The notes under the pieces were generated by a model that saw only the letters and a list, made by a program, of their open reading frames with translations, did no database searches and was not told the origin of the DNA. DNA of 41,819 nt from Porphyromonadaceae bacterium UBA7087 (lineage in GTDB: Bacteria; Bacteroidota; Bacteroidia; Bacteroidales; Muribaculaceae), in NCBI GenBank assembly GCA_002493515.1, contig DKYZ01000113.1, forward strand, positions 1 through 41,819, given 5' to 3'. This document shows, piece by piece, positions 33,203 to 41,801 of the stretch (the first letter of the stretch is position 1; every line of letters starts with the position of its first letter). Made by a program: the position numbers and the translations under genes.

Positions 33203-33306
33203 CACCGCTTTTTGTTATCAAGTGTTAAAAGAGCAGTTGTAATCTTATTATAGATATGGAATCCCAGGATTCTCTACTTAAAAGCAGACGGCAACACGGG
33301 TACCAC

Positions 33307-33882
33307 ATGAGACTCATTCTGACCCTCGCCTGCATCTTCAGCTTAATCGGAGTCTCGGCTTGCGGCAACGGTTCCAAGGGATCCGAAGCCTCGGCCGAAC
33401 GTTCCGAAACCAGAATCGACGAATACCACGCCGACAACGATATCGCCATGACCGTGAAAAGCCTGGCCGACGCCCTGAGAGTCGGAGAACCGTTAGACTC
33501 GACGCAATACGATTTCGAGGGCGTCCTCACCGACGGACAGGGCTCGCCCCTCTATACAGACGTGCAGGGTTCTCCGGGCGAATGGCAGATTGACGTAATC
33601 AACTCCACCAAGGTAATGATACGCAATCTTTATCTCGGCGACCTGCTTCCGGTAGACCTCGAGACATACCTGCTTGCAAGCCTCGGAATCTCGGAGGCCG
33701 ACATGGTGGAGCACAATGACTCAAGCATAGACAACGACGACGACACCGATGTGAGGATATACCATTTCGGAGGAGGATACATGCGCTTCGAGATAAGGGC
33801 CGGAATTTCCCCGAACGGTCTGGAGGGGCCACTGCTCAACATAGTGCTCAGCACAGACGCTCCTTCGGAGGCATCAGCATGA
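33307..33882 (+). CDS. Lipoprotein of unknown function
   Basis: With the ATG at 33307 the protein begins with a lipoprotein signal (MRLILTLACIFSLIGVSAC; lipobox VSAC, Cys19). An in-frame ATG at 33256 would add 17 residues before it. The mature part of about 170 residues is acidic. It has a Ser/Glu-rich linker, a segment VKSLADALRVGEPLDSTQYDFEG, and a DNDDDTDV stretch before a beta-rich end (IYHFGGGYMRFEI). No family recognised. Its 3' end overlaps the convergent walJ gene by 35 bp. Confidence 0.65.
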   Translation: MRLILTLACIFSLIGVSACGNGSKGSEASAERSETRIDEYHADNDIAMTVKSLADALRVGEPLDSTQYDFEGVLTDGQGSPLYTDVQGSPGEWQIDVINSTKVMIRNLYLGDLLPVDLETYLLASLGISEADMVEHNDSSIDNDDDTDVRIYHFGGGYMRFEIRAGISPNGLEGPLLNIVLSTDAPSEASA

Positions 33883-34951
33883 TGAGCCTCGTAGGCTCGA
33901 AACGCGGCAACGCCATCAGCTGTACGTCCGCAGCTCGGTCTGCGAGGGTTTCCTCACAATTTCCCACACTTACCCCACGTGCAAGCAATGCCCCCCTCAC
34001 GACATCCAGGGCCTTCTCCGGAGTATTGTTGTCCTGGCTGAGGTGACACAGGAATATGTGGCTCAGACGCGACGTGAATATCTCTGACAGAAAAGCTGCC
34101 GTGTCCTCATTGTCCATATGCCCGTGGTCGGTGCGGATACGTGCCTTAAGATATTCGGGATAAGGACCGAGGGCAAGCATCCGGCTGTCGTAGTTCGACT
34201 CCAGCACAAGGTAGTTGGCTCCGCTTATATAGTGGCGCGCACGCTCCTGCACAGCTCCCAGGTCGGTGGCTATCACGAATCGGCGCCCCTCATAGTCTAT
34301 CGAGAACCCCATGTTGTCGCTGCCGTCGTGTGGCACCTCGAATGCAGTCACCTCGAAATCACATAGCTTGAAGGGAATCTCCTTAAAGATAGGCACGTGA
34401 TAATCCTTTATGCGCTTCGATATGCTGTGACGCCTCAGAATGCCGTTTAGCACGCGGTTGGTGCAGAAGAGCTTGAGGTGTTTGTTGTTTCTCAATAGCG
34501 TATACGCATACTTGACATGGTCAGAATGGTCGTGGGTCAGGAGCACCCCCTTCACCTGCGACATACGGATTCCGCTCGCCGCCAAAGCATTCTCCACAGT
34601 GTCCACACGCACTCCGGCGTCGATTATGATGCCGGTGCGCGCAGTCCCCAGATAGCAGCAATTGCCGCTCGACCCGCTGCCGAGCGACATATAGCGCAAC
34701 CGTAGGTCGGGATTGGGTGGCGGAGCTGCCGAGAGACGCTTCTCCATAAGCTTTCTGGGCCCCGGCACAGGCTCCGGAGGAGCCTTGAAGCGGAAATCGG
34801 AATTATCAGAGAAATCAGAGAAATCGGAATTATCAGAATTATCGGAATTATCAACTAACACATCAGCCACATCAGCCGATCCAGCTTCATCCTCCACAAA
34901 CTCAAACGGCAGCCGAGGAAGGTCTGCGGTATATCTTCTCTTCCCTTTCAT
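33848..34951 (-). CDS. WalJ/YycJ-like metallo-beta-lactamase-fold hydrolase with repeat-bearing N-terminal extension
   Basis: A 367-residue MBL-fold enzyme, probably a nuclease-type phosphodiesterase. The start is taken as the ATG at 34949-34951, which overlaps the rsmI stop (ATGA); a TTG at 34960 is possible. The core begins at about 85 (LRLRYMSLGSGSSGNCCYL) and has the zinc motif THDHSDH (about 139-145), ATDLG and LESNYD. The usual family start is near this core, so about 84 residues are extra. They include seven copies of DNS or DFS (about 34-54) and a proline-rich stretch. Convergent overlap with the lipoprotein gene is 35 bp. Cotranscribed with rsmI. Confidence 0.85.
   Translation of the reverse strand: MKGKRRYTADLPRLPFEFVEDEAGSADVADVLVDNSDNSDNSDFSDFSDNSDFRFKAPPEPVPGPRKLMEKRLSAAPPPNPDLRLRYMSLGSGSSGNCCYLGTARTGIIIDAGVRVDTVENALAASGIRMSQVKGVLLTHDHSDHVKYAYTLLRNNKHLKLFCTNRVLNGILRRHSISKRIKDYHVPIFKEIPFKLCDFEVTAFEVPHDGSDNMGFSIDYEGRRFVIATDLGAVQERARHYISGANYLVLESNYDSRMLALGPYPEYLKARIRTDHGHMDNEDTAAFLSEIFTSRLSHIFLCHLSQDNNTPEKALDVVRGALLARGVSVGNCEETLADRAADVQLMALPRFEPTRLIMLMPPKERLC
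34793..34855 (-). repeat. Seven tandem 9-bp units in the walJ-like gene
   Basis: On the plus strand, units alternate between GAAATCRGA and ATTATCRGA. They encode DFS and DNS repeats. Unit length keeps the frame when copies are gained or lost. Confidence 0.9.
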
Positions 34952-35670
34952 CCTCCACAATAAATTAAAAAGATTGTGGGATGTTTGGAATAGTCATATT
35001 CCCTCTTCTTCCACTCCCTGACGGGGAGTGTGACGATGCTCTCACGCTCCGGATCGGTAATCTCGCTCGCCACGCATACAAGGGTGTCGCCACGAAGTGT
35101 CTCCGCCAAAGTGGCCACCATCCTGTTGTTGCGGTAAGGCGTCTCGATAAAAATCTGTGTCATGCCGCGCCGCCGCGACTCCGACTCAAGCTCGCGCACC
35201 CGTTTCCGTCTCTCATCCTCCCCTATCGGCAGATAGCCGTGGAAAGCGAACCCCTGGCCGTTGAAGCCCGAGGCCATCAGCGCCATCAGGATACTCGAAG
35301 GCCCCACCAGAGGCACTACCTTCAACCCCTCCCTCTGGGCAATGCTGACGGCAAGCGCCCCGGGGTCGGCCACTGCCGGACATCCCGCCTCGCTCATAAC
35401 CCCCACAGGTTCTCCCCGGCGTAGGGGTTCGAGCCATGACGACACCTCACGCAGGTCGGTATGGCCGTTAAGCTCGTGAAACTCGCTGGCGCCTATGTCG
35501 AAAGTCCTGTCACAACGGAGCAGGAAACGACGCGCAGTACGCACGTTTTCCACTATAAAATGACGTATACCCCTGATTATAGCGGTGTTGCCAGAGGGAA
35601 GAACTGACTCCAGCGGAGCGTCGCTGATATTGACCGGGATGAGATATAACGCTGCTTCGACTTCTGCCAT
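34948..35670 (-). CDS. rsmI: RsmI-like SAM-dependent methyltransferase
   Basis: Tetrapyrrole-methylase-fold enzyme expected to 2'-O-methylate C1402 of 16S rRNA. The 240 residues include GVMSEAGCPAVADPGALAV (about 89-107), LVGPSSILMALMASGFNGQGFAFHGYLP (in part about 120-145) and FIETPYRNNRM. Start at ATG 35668-35670. It is shorter than the E. coli protein (286) and close to the short Bacteroidetes form. Stop and walJ start overlap as ATGA, so the genes are coupled. Confidence 0.85.
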   Translation of the reverse strand: MAEVEAALYLIPVNISDAPLESVLPSGNTAIIRGIRHFIVENVRTARRFLLRCDRTFDIGASEFHELNGHTDLREVSSWLEPLRRGEPVGVMSEAGCPAVADPGALAVSIAQREGLKVVPLVGPSSILMALMASGFNGQGFAFHGYLPIGEDERRKRVRELESESRRRGMTQIFIETPYRNNRMVATLAETLRGDTLVCVASEITDPERESIVTLPVREWKKREYDYSKHPTIFLIYCGG

Positions 35671-35752
35671 GACTACCTGAAGATTGATTTGATATTTTGA
35701 TATTATAGATAGCGAGGCGCCGTTAACAAGGAGAATGGTGCGCTTCTTTTTG

Positions 35753-35791
35753 CAAAGGTAGTGAAAAGACCGCGTTTTTTAGTTAATTTTG
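35753..35791. promoter_or_regulatory. Divergent -7 elements between rsmI and the rRNA methyltransferase gene
   Basis: TACCTTTG on the minus strand (35753-35760) faces rsmI. TAATTTTG on the plus strand (35784-35791) faces the gene at 35811. Neither has a clear -33 TTTG. The plus start would lie about 13 nt before the GTG start codon. Confidence 0.5.
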
Positions 35792-35810
35792 CACAAATAA
35801 TTTATTTACA

Positions 35811-37184
35811 GTGAATCTGAACCCTGATTTCATCGACTCTATGCGGCCGCTCCTTGGAGAGCGGACAGCCGATTTCATATCCGCTCTCGAAGCCTCTCCG
35901 GAAGTTGCGGTAAGGCTCAATCCACGCAAAAGCACCGGCAGGCAGCTCTTTGAGGGGGAACCCGTAGGCTGGTGCGACACCGGCCTGTACCTCCATGGAC
36001 GTCCGGTCTTCACCCTCATGCCCCAGATGCATGGCGGAGCGTTCTACGTGCAGGATGCCTCATCCATGATCTATAAACATATATTCCGGCACATCATAAA
36101 GCTCACGGGGAGCTACGGATGCCCGGCGAGGGTACTTGACATGTGCGCGGCTCCCGGGGGCAAGACCACCGCCATTATCGACGCGCTTGACACAGACACT
36201 GTGGTAGTGGCTAATGAATACGTAGGTAAACGTGCCTCTGTTCTTGCCGAGAATCTCGCGAAATGGGGTCATCCCCACTGCATCGTCACCAATTCCGACA
36301 CCTCGGCATTTGCCGACACTTCCCGTTTCGACATAGTGGCGGTGGATGCCCCCTGCTCTGGCGAAGGCATGATGCGCAAGGATGAGGAGGCCGTGGCTCA
36401 GTGGAGTCCGTCACTCGTGGCTGACTGCGCCCGGCTGCAACGCAAGATTCTCGATGACGCGGTAGCCGCCCTCCTGCCCGGAGGGTATCTTGTGTATTCC
36501 ACCTGCACCTTCAACCTCGCGGAGAATGAGGAGAATGTAGCGTATCTTGTGGACAACCATGGATTTGAGCCAGTCAATATTCCGGTCGAGCCCTCCTGGG
36601 GCATCATTCCCCCGCTCGCTGGCGACAATCCATGCATGAGGTTCATGCAACACTCCACACGCGGAGAGGGACTCTTCGCGGCCGTGCTCAGAAAACCGGA
36701 GGATGACGTGCTGTCGGCACCAGGGCGACTAAAACACTCACAGCGTTTCACAGCCTCCAAGGAATGGGCTCATGTCAGGGAATGGCTCAATCCCGCTACC
36801 GACTGGCATATCCGTGGACGCAAGGGGGAGATATACGCATTCCCGGAAGCAGTGGAGGAGATGGAACGCTCGCTCGGGAGAGAGGTGAGGATAATCAGCG
36901 CGGGGGTTCCGGTAGGCTCGACAAAAGGGAAGGATCTGGTGCCTGCGCCGGAACTCGCCCTGTCATTGGATCTGCGTCAGGAGGCTTTCCCGGACGCAAC
37001 CCTCGGCGAGGCTGGAGCGTTATCATACCTGAGACGGGAAGCGACAGCTCTCCCTGGAGAGTTCAGAAAGGGATACATGACCGTCAGCCATGATGGTCTG
37101 AGACTCGGATTTGTAAAAAACATCGGCTCGCGGGCCAATAACCTATACCCACAGCAATGGCGGATAAGAATGCAGGCAAAATAA
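35811..37184 (+). CDS. RsmF-like rRNA m5C methyltransferase (NOL1/NOP2/Sun family)
   Basis: A 457-residue SAM-dependent RNA cytosine-5 methyltransferase. Start is GTG at 35811, giving MNLNPDFIDSM. Family motifs are MCAAPGGKTTAIIDAL (SAM site), the catalytic-region motif VDAPCSGEGMMRKDEEAVAQW and the second Cys in YSTCTFNLAENEENV. The C-terminal RsmF-type part (about 300-457) includes a PUA-like end. RsmF (16S C1407) is the likely relative; exact target not provable here. The last 28 nt overlap the copper ATPase gene. Confidence 0.88.
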   Translation: MNLNPDFIDSMRPLLGERTADFISALEASPEVAVRLNPRKSTGRQLFEGEPVGWCDTGLYLHGRPVFTLMPQMHGGAFYVQDASSMIYKHIFRHIIKLTGSYGCPARVLDMCAAPGGKTTAIIDALDTDTVVVANEYVGKRASVLAENLAKWGHPHCIVTNSDTSAFADTSRFDIVAVDAPCSGEGMMRKDEEAVAQWSPSLVADCARLQRKILDDAVAALLPGGYLVYSTCTFNLAENEENVAYLVDNHGFEPVNIPVEPSWGIIPPLAGDNPCMRFMQHSTRGEGLFAAVLRKPEDDVLSAPGRLKHSQRFTASKEWAHVREWLNPATDWHIRGRKGEIYAFPEAVEEMERSLGREVRIISAGVPVGSTKGKDLVPAPELALSLDLRQEAFPDATLGEAGALSYLRREATALPGEFRKGYMTVSHDGLRLGFVKNIGSRANNLYPQQWRIRMQAK

Positions 37185-39412
37185 AGAGAGCTACGTTTCC
37201 GGTGACGGGAATGATGTGCGCGGTGTGCGCGTCGACAGTTGAGAAAACGCTCTCGGCAATGCCGGGGGTGAAGGAGGCGACAGTGAATTTCGCAGCCTCC
37301 TCGGTCACCGTGGAATATGATTCATCGTCGGTGACTGCGCCGGAGATGCAGAAGGAGCTGCGTCAGGCCGGCTACGAGATGATAGTGGAGAACGAGGCGA
37401 AAAAAGCCGTCGAACGACAGGATGAGGAGGAGGAACGCGCCTACCGCGACATGAAGCGGCGCGTGATTGTCTCCTGGACTCTCACGATTCCGATAGCGGC
37501 TGTCTGTATGCTCGGATTCCACTTTCCCGGAAGCAACTGGGTGTTGGCAGCAATGACTCTGGTGGTCATGACGGTATGCGGACGCAATTTCTTCACAAAA
37601 GGGTTCCGCAACCTTTGGCGGCGCACACCCAATATGGATTCCCTCGTTGCGGTCTCGACATCGGTGAGTTTTCTTTTCTCACTGTTCAACACAATCTGGC
37701 CGGAGTTCTGGACGGAGCGCGCGATACCGGCGAACCTGTATTATGAGGCCTCTGCGATGATAATTGCGTTTGTCTTGACCGGCAAGCTGATGGAGACGCG
37801 TTCACGCCGTTCCACAGGAAGCGCCATACGCGCGCTGATGAGTCTCCAGCCCTCTGACGCTCTCCTGTTACAGCCTGACGGAACCACGCGCAGGGTGGAT
37901 ATTTCCGACGTCAGGGAGGGAGATGTGCTGTTGGTGCGTCCTGGTGACCGCATCCCGGTCGACGGGGTAGTGACGGAGGGCATGTCATCGGTCGACGAGA
38001 GCATGCTCACCGGAGAGCCGATCGGCGTGGAGAAGACAGAGGGCGCAAGCGTGTCTGCCGGGACACTCAATGTCAGCGGCGCCATCAGCGTCGAGGCTAC
38101 CGGCGTCGGGGCTTCCACCCAGCTTGCGCGGATTATCGAGGCGGTTAGGGAGGCACAAGGCTCCAAGGCGCCGGTTCAGAAACTGGTGGACCGAATAAGC
38201 GGTATTTTCGTGCCTGTGGTCATGGGGCTGTCGCTTGCCACGTTCTGCGTCTGGATCGCTTTCGGCGGCGACATGCTCGCCATGGCGGTGCTTGCCGCTG
38301 TCTCCGTGCTGGTGATAGCGTGTCCGTGCGCTCTCGGTCTGGCTACACCCACAGCCATTACCGTCGGAATAGGACGCGGTGCACGCAGCGGAATCCTTGT
38401 AAAGGACGCTACTGCCCTGGAACTGCTGTCTAAAGTCAATGTCCTGGCAATCGACAAGACGGGTACACTCACGGAGGGGAAGCCGCGCGTCACTGAATAT
38501 CTGTTCTCTGATTCGGCTGACGAAGCTGTAAAGAGGATGTTTCTGTCAAAAGCGGAGCGGCTTGAGCGCCAGAGTTCGCACCCATTGGCAGAAGCCATAG
38601 CCGACTGGTGTGCCGCCAATGGCGCGGATAAAGCAGCGGCATCCTGCGGCTCGCGCTATCTTCCCGGGAAGGGTATCGTGGAGGAGGGCAGTGAATTGCC
38701 CGTATGGATCGGGTCTGCGGCATTGGCCGATGAGATGGAAGCCCCGATACCGCCGGATATGAAAGAGACGACCGAAGGATGGCTGAAGGAGGGAGCCGGG
38801 GTGGTGTATGCCGGGGTTGGCAAGGACTGTCTTGCGGTGTTCAAGGTGTCGGATATTCTGCGTCCGGATGCGCGGAAGACTGTCGCGACGCTCTCGGCTG
38901 AGGGGATTAGGACTTTGCTGCTTACCGGCGACAATGCCGCAACCGCACGCCATATCGCCTCGCTCGCGGGTATCACGGAGGTAAAGGCGGAGGTGCTTCC
39001 CGACGGTAAGGAGACTGTAGTGAGAGCTCTTCAGGAAAAAGGGAAGATAGTGGCCATGGCCGGCGACGGCATCAACGACTCCCAGGCACTGGCCCGCGCC
39101 GACGTCTCGATAGCCATGGGAGGCGGTTCGGATATCGCCATCGACACGGCGCAACTGACGATAGTGGGAGGACGACTGTCGGAGATTCCGAAGGCCGTGG
39201 GACTGTCGCGCGCCACGTTGAAGGTCATCCGCGAGAACCTCTTCTGGGCATTCATCTACAATGTGATAGGTATTCCGGTAGCAGCCGGCGTGCTTTACCC
39301 GGCCTTCGGCCTGCTTCTCTCCCCTATGATAGCCTCGGCGGCCATGGCCTTCTCCTCCGTCTGCGTCGTCATCAACTCCCTGCGCCTCAACCGAATGAGA
39401 ATCAAAACATAA
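37157..39412 (+). CDS. copA: Copper-type P1B ATPase
   Basis: Exports Cu(I) across the inner membrane using ATP. The 751 residues begin with one heavy-metal-associated domain (about 10-78) with MMCAVC (Cys21, Cys24). Membrane helices frame the actuator motif TGE (285-287), the metal-path CPC (389-391) and the phosphorylation motif DKTGTLTEG (433-441). The hinge AGDGINDSQAL and two final helices follow. HMA plus CPC fits copper or silver export rather than zinc/cadmium. Start ATG 37157 lies within the methyltransferase gene, 28-nt overlap. The 3' end overlaps the convergent ATPase gene by 11 bp. No copper regulator or chaperone gene is nearby. Confidence 0.92.
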   Translation: MADKNAGKIKRATFPVTGMMCAVCASTVEKTLSAMPGVKEATVNFAASSVTVEYDSSSVTAPEMQKELRQAGYEMIVENEAKKAVERQDEEEERAYRDMKRRVIVSWTLTIPIAAVCMLGFHFPGSNWVLAAMTLVVMTVCGRNFFTKGFRNLWRRTPNMDSLVAVSTSVSFLFSLFNTIWPEFWTERAIPANLYYEASAMIIAFVLTGKLMETRSRRSTGSAIRALMSLQPSDALLLQPDGTTRRVDISDVREGDVLLVRPGDRIPVDGVVTEGMSSVDESMLTGEPIGVEKTEGASVSAGTLNVSGAISVEATGVGASTQLARIIEAVREAQGSKAPVQKLVDRISGIFVPVVMGLSLATFCVWIAFGGDMLAMAVLAAVSVLVIACPCALGLATPTAITVGIGRGARSGILVKDATALELLSKVNVLAIDKTGTLTEGKPRVTEYLFSDSADEAVKRMFLSKAERLERQSSHPLAEAIADWCAANGADKAAASCGSRYLPGKGIVEEGSELPVWIGSAALADEMEAPIPPDMKETTEGWLKEGAGVVYAGVGKDCLAVFKVSDILRPDARKTVATLSAEGIRTLLLTGDNAATARHIASLAGITEVKAEVLPDGKETVVRALQEKGKIVAMAGDGINDSQALARADVSIAMGGGSDIAIDTAQLTIVGGRLSEIPKAVGLSRATLKVIRENLFWAFIYNVIGIPVAAGVLYPAFGLLLSPMIASAAMAFSSVCVVINSLRLNRMRIKT

Positions 39413-40751
39413 GCTTCTCATCCTGCGGTTTCTCGCAGTCGAAGGTCATGATCTGGTATATTGGAAGATAAGTCACGGCCCCGATTTTTTCAATCTCACG
39501 GGAGTTGGACAATACATATGCCTCTTTCACGTCATAATCCGGATTTGACAAGAATCTCTCAAGGGCCGAATGGATTTTATAATCCTTGCCGGATTTTATT
39601 TCCATAGGCACGACCGACGATGTGCGGCGGTCGTCAATCAGGAAATCCACCTCTCCTATCCGCTTGTTGTCGTAATAATAAGTCGCGTAGCCATGGGCTG
39701 TCAATTCTTGTGCCACGGCATTTTCATACACCAGCCCGAGATTGACACCGGAATCCCGGTCAAGCACAGGTGTCAGGTCAAGTCCATACAATGCCCCCGA
39801 CAATAGTCCTACGTCGTTCAGATACAGTTTGAGGAGGTTCCTTTTCTCCGACTGCAGGAGCGGATATTTAGGTTGGGAAACGGCATTCACCTCCAGTGCG
39901 ATTCCCGAATCTATAAGGTAATCGAACTCATCCTGGTAGTCTGAGAAGCGCCGTCCCTCTTTCCCCTCTATATCCTTGAAGACTATTCTTCTTTTAGTGC
40001 TTTCCAGGGCCGACGGTATAAGCCTGTATATCCTGGCGATCTTCAGTTTCCGCCCCTCGTCATATTTACCTGCGTCAACCTCGTATAATGCCTTTATCTC
40101 CTCCTGCACGTTCCTGACCTCCATTATATTGTGGGTTTGCAGGTAAGTATTTACAGCCTGGGGCAACCCCCCTGTAAGCATATATTTTCTGAAGAGATCC
40201 ATTATCCTGTCATGAAGAGGCTGGGAAAGGGATGTCAAAGTCTGTCTGGATTTTCTTATTGCCTCCAGCGTATCGTCGCCTAATCCATTGGCAACAAGAA
40301 ACTCCTCGAAATCCAAAGGATACATTTTTACTGTCTTTATGCTGCCCATTGGAATCGAGGTTGTTCTGTGAAGGGCTACTCCGAGCAGAGAACCGCTTGC
40401 CACGTAAGTGTAGCGGCCATCCTCCCGGAGGAATTTCAACAGGGTGAGCAGCTCTGGATATTCCTGTATTTCATCAAGGAATATGACGGTGTCTTTTCTT
40501 GTCCCCATCCTCACCCCGTAGGAACTGACCCTCAAAAGGAAATCATCCACCGACTTCACGTCCATGAAGAGATGCCGTGTGGCCTTATCCATAGCCAGGT
40601 TTATCTCCACAAAATTCGGAAACATATCCCTGGCAACCTTACGGACAATGAATGACTTCCCGACCTGACGCGCTCCATCTACAAGCAACACTCTGTCATC
40701 ATCACCACTAAAATGCTGATATATAATGTTTTCTATTTTTCTAAACAGCAT
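39402..40751 (-). CDS. AAA_14/DUF4143 ATPase with PD-(D/E)XK-like C-terminus
   Basis: A 449-residue protein of a large, poorly understood prokaryotic family. The AAA domain has Walker A DGARQVGKSF (25-34) and Walker B VIFLDEIQ (89-96), then VASGSLLGV (117-125) and PLDFEEF (145-151). The DUF4143 part (about 185-449) ends in a nuclease-like motif: Glu367 and Asp369 in GEVDFLI, then MEIKSGK with Glu384 and Lys386, the E-x-K of PD-(D/E)XK enzymes. Whether it cuts DNA is unknown. The upstream region carries three 33-bp-spaced repeats over the promoter, suggesting self-regulation. More AT-rich than the neighbours; probably an accessory gene. Confidence 0.88.
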   Translation of the reverse strand: MLFRKIENIIYQHFSGDDDRVLLVDGARQVGKSFIVRKVARDMFPNFVEINLAMDKATRHLFMDVKSVDDFLLRVSSYGVRMGTRKDTVIFLDEIQEYPELLTLLKFLREDGRYTYVASGSLLGVALHRTTSIPMGSIKTVKMYPLDFEEFLVANGLGDDTLEAIRKSRQTLTSLSQPLHDRIMDLFRKYMLTGGLPQAVNTYLQTHNIMEVRNVQEEIKALYEVDAGKYDEGRKLKIARIYRLIPSALESTKRRIVFKDIEGKEGRRFSDYQDEFDYLIDSGIALEVNAVSQPKYPLLQSEKRNLLKLYLNDVGLLSGALYGLDLTPVLDRDSGVNLGLVYENAVAQELTAHGYATYYYDNKRIGEVDFLIDDRRTSSVVPMEIKSGKDYKIHSALERFLSNPDYDVKEAYVLSNSREIEKIGAVTYLPIYQIMTFDCEKPQDEKLMF

Positions 40752-40755
40752 AATT

Positions 40756-40833
40756 CACACTTTTTCCATGTTTTACATACCGCAAATTTACACTTTTTCC
40801 TGAAATACACCCCATAAAATCCACACTTTTTCC
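40756..40833 (-). promoter_or_regulatory. Three operator-like direct repeats, exactly 33 bp apart, over the DUF4143 gene promoter
   Basis: On the minus strand GGAAAAAGTGT begins at 40833, 40800 and 40767, each followed by an AT-rich RRATT-like extension. The middle copy contains the -7 box TAAATTTG (40783-40790). The third ends 4 nt before the start codon. A 33-bp period is about three helical turns, so bound proteins would line up on one face. Confidence 0.75.
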
Positions 40834-40901
40834 AATATTCTCCAGTCAGCCTATACCAGCCCGTGTCAGCTGTCCCCTGTGCCGCGCGAAGCCGTTCCAT
40901 T

Positions 40902-40918
40902 CAAAAGCAGCGCTTTTG
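40902..40918. other. Short palindrome CAAAAGC-AGC-GCTTTTG
   Basis: A 7-bp perfect stem with a 3-nt spacer lies between the divergent promoters of the DUF4143 gene and the gene at 41066. It may be an operator; no T-run follows directly. Confidence 0.35.
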
Positions 40919-40956
40919 CACTCCTCTTCCCAAATTTTTATTTATTTTAAGATTTA

Positions 40957-40987
40957 TTTGCATTTATGAAGATTTTACTTAAATTTG
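40957..40987 (+). promoter_or_regulatory. Promoter of the propeptide-like gene
   Basis: TTTG (40957-40960), 19-nt spacer, TAAATTTG (40980-40987). The predicted start near 40994 rules out the in-frame TTG at 40985 as a start codon and supports the ATG at 41066. Confidence 0.8.
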
Positions 40988-41065
40988 CAAAACAATAACT
41001 CTCGTCTTCTATATGAAAATTTACATCTTTATATCTTAAGACACAGTAATAACCTTAAAACCAAC

Positions 41066-41791
41066 ATGAGCAAGAAAATGGCAGAAATCCTTCTCGCCGT
41101 CGGCATTTTGACAGCATTCTATGCCTCCGCCGACAGCCCGGGAACACCCTCAGATAATGTGGATGCTTGCTCAACACACACTGATTGCTGTCAAACGGGC
41201 GACAAATCTGCTCAGCCGGTCTTCGCTGACAACTATTACTACTATGAGGGCAAAAAAGTTAATATTACCATTGACAAACAAAAAATTTGCGTCATGACTC
41301 CCAAGGTCAATGGCAACATCACTCCCATACCTGGCAGATTGCCAAGCAGCGTGAGCGTTTTCAAGACGCTCAATGATGATGATTATGACATCAAGATTTT
41401 CAAATCATCATTACCGAATATACCTATCATCAATATGACTCAGTTATTTTCATCAGTGGCCGGCAGCATGGTATTTCCCTGCTATTTGGATGAAAACGGG
41501 CGAGATCTATGTCCCACAAATCTCATATCCGTTTGTCTTAAAAGCACGGATGATCACTATCTTCCATCCAACGCCATCAAAAATTACTCTTTAAAAATAG
41601 AGGAACATTTTGATGATATGCCTTTATGGTATTATCTGTCTTTGACATCTGACAGTGGCATATCCGCTATAGATTTAGCCAATTTACTATACGAAACTGG
41701 TGGCTTTAAATCTGCAGCTCCTGTCTTTTGGGTAGATGGTCTTCACGCCGTGTCGTTCTGTAACAACCAGACGTCCTTCCTGAGCCAATAA
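41066..41791 (+). CDS. Secreted stand-alone protein resembling a subtilisin (S8) propeptide
   Basis: A 241-residue exported protein (signal peptide about 1-22, MAEILLAVGILTAFYASA). A short Cys-rich segment (Cys35, Cys41, Cys42) precedes NYYYYEGKKVNITI (56-69). The C-terminal part WYYLSLTSDSGISAIDLANL (189-208) plus LYETGGFKSAAPVFW resembles the fervidolysin-type prodomain in front of Bacteroidetes S8 proteases, where the text then runs into a linker and QWGL. Here the reading frame stops at SFLSQ, just where such a linker would lead to the protease, and a hairpin follows. It may be a remnant, a free protease inhibitor, or an unrelated family. Start from the promoter position. AT-rich compared with neighbours. 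Confidence 0.55.
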   Translation: MSKKMAEILLAVGILTAFYASADSPGTPSDNVDACSTHTDCCQTGDKSAQPVFADNYYYYEGKKVNITIDKQKICVMTPKVNGNITPIPGRLPSSVSVFKTLNDDDYDIKIFKSSLPNIPIINMTQLFSSVAGSMVFPCYLDENGRDLCPTNLISVCLKSTDDHYLPSNAIKNYSLKIEEHFDDMPLWYYLSLTSDSGISAIDLANLLYETGGFKSAAPVFWVDGLHAVSFCNNQTSFLSQ

Positions 41792-41801
41792 ATAGTCAGC
41801 G

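Noticed and set aside
38546..39421. 291-codon minus-strand open frame within copA
   Set aside because: Antisense to the conserved P-type ATPase core.
40756..40833. Minimal CRISPR array or plasmid-type replication iterons
   Set aside because: Only three short copies, placed over a promoter, with no cas or replication gene nearby; an operator is simpler.
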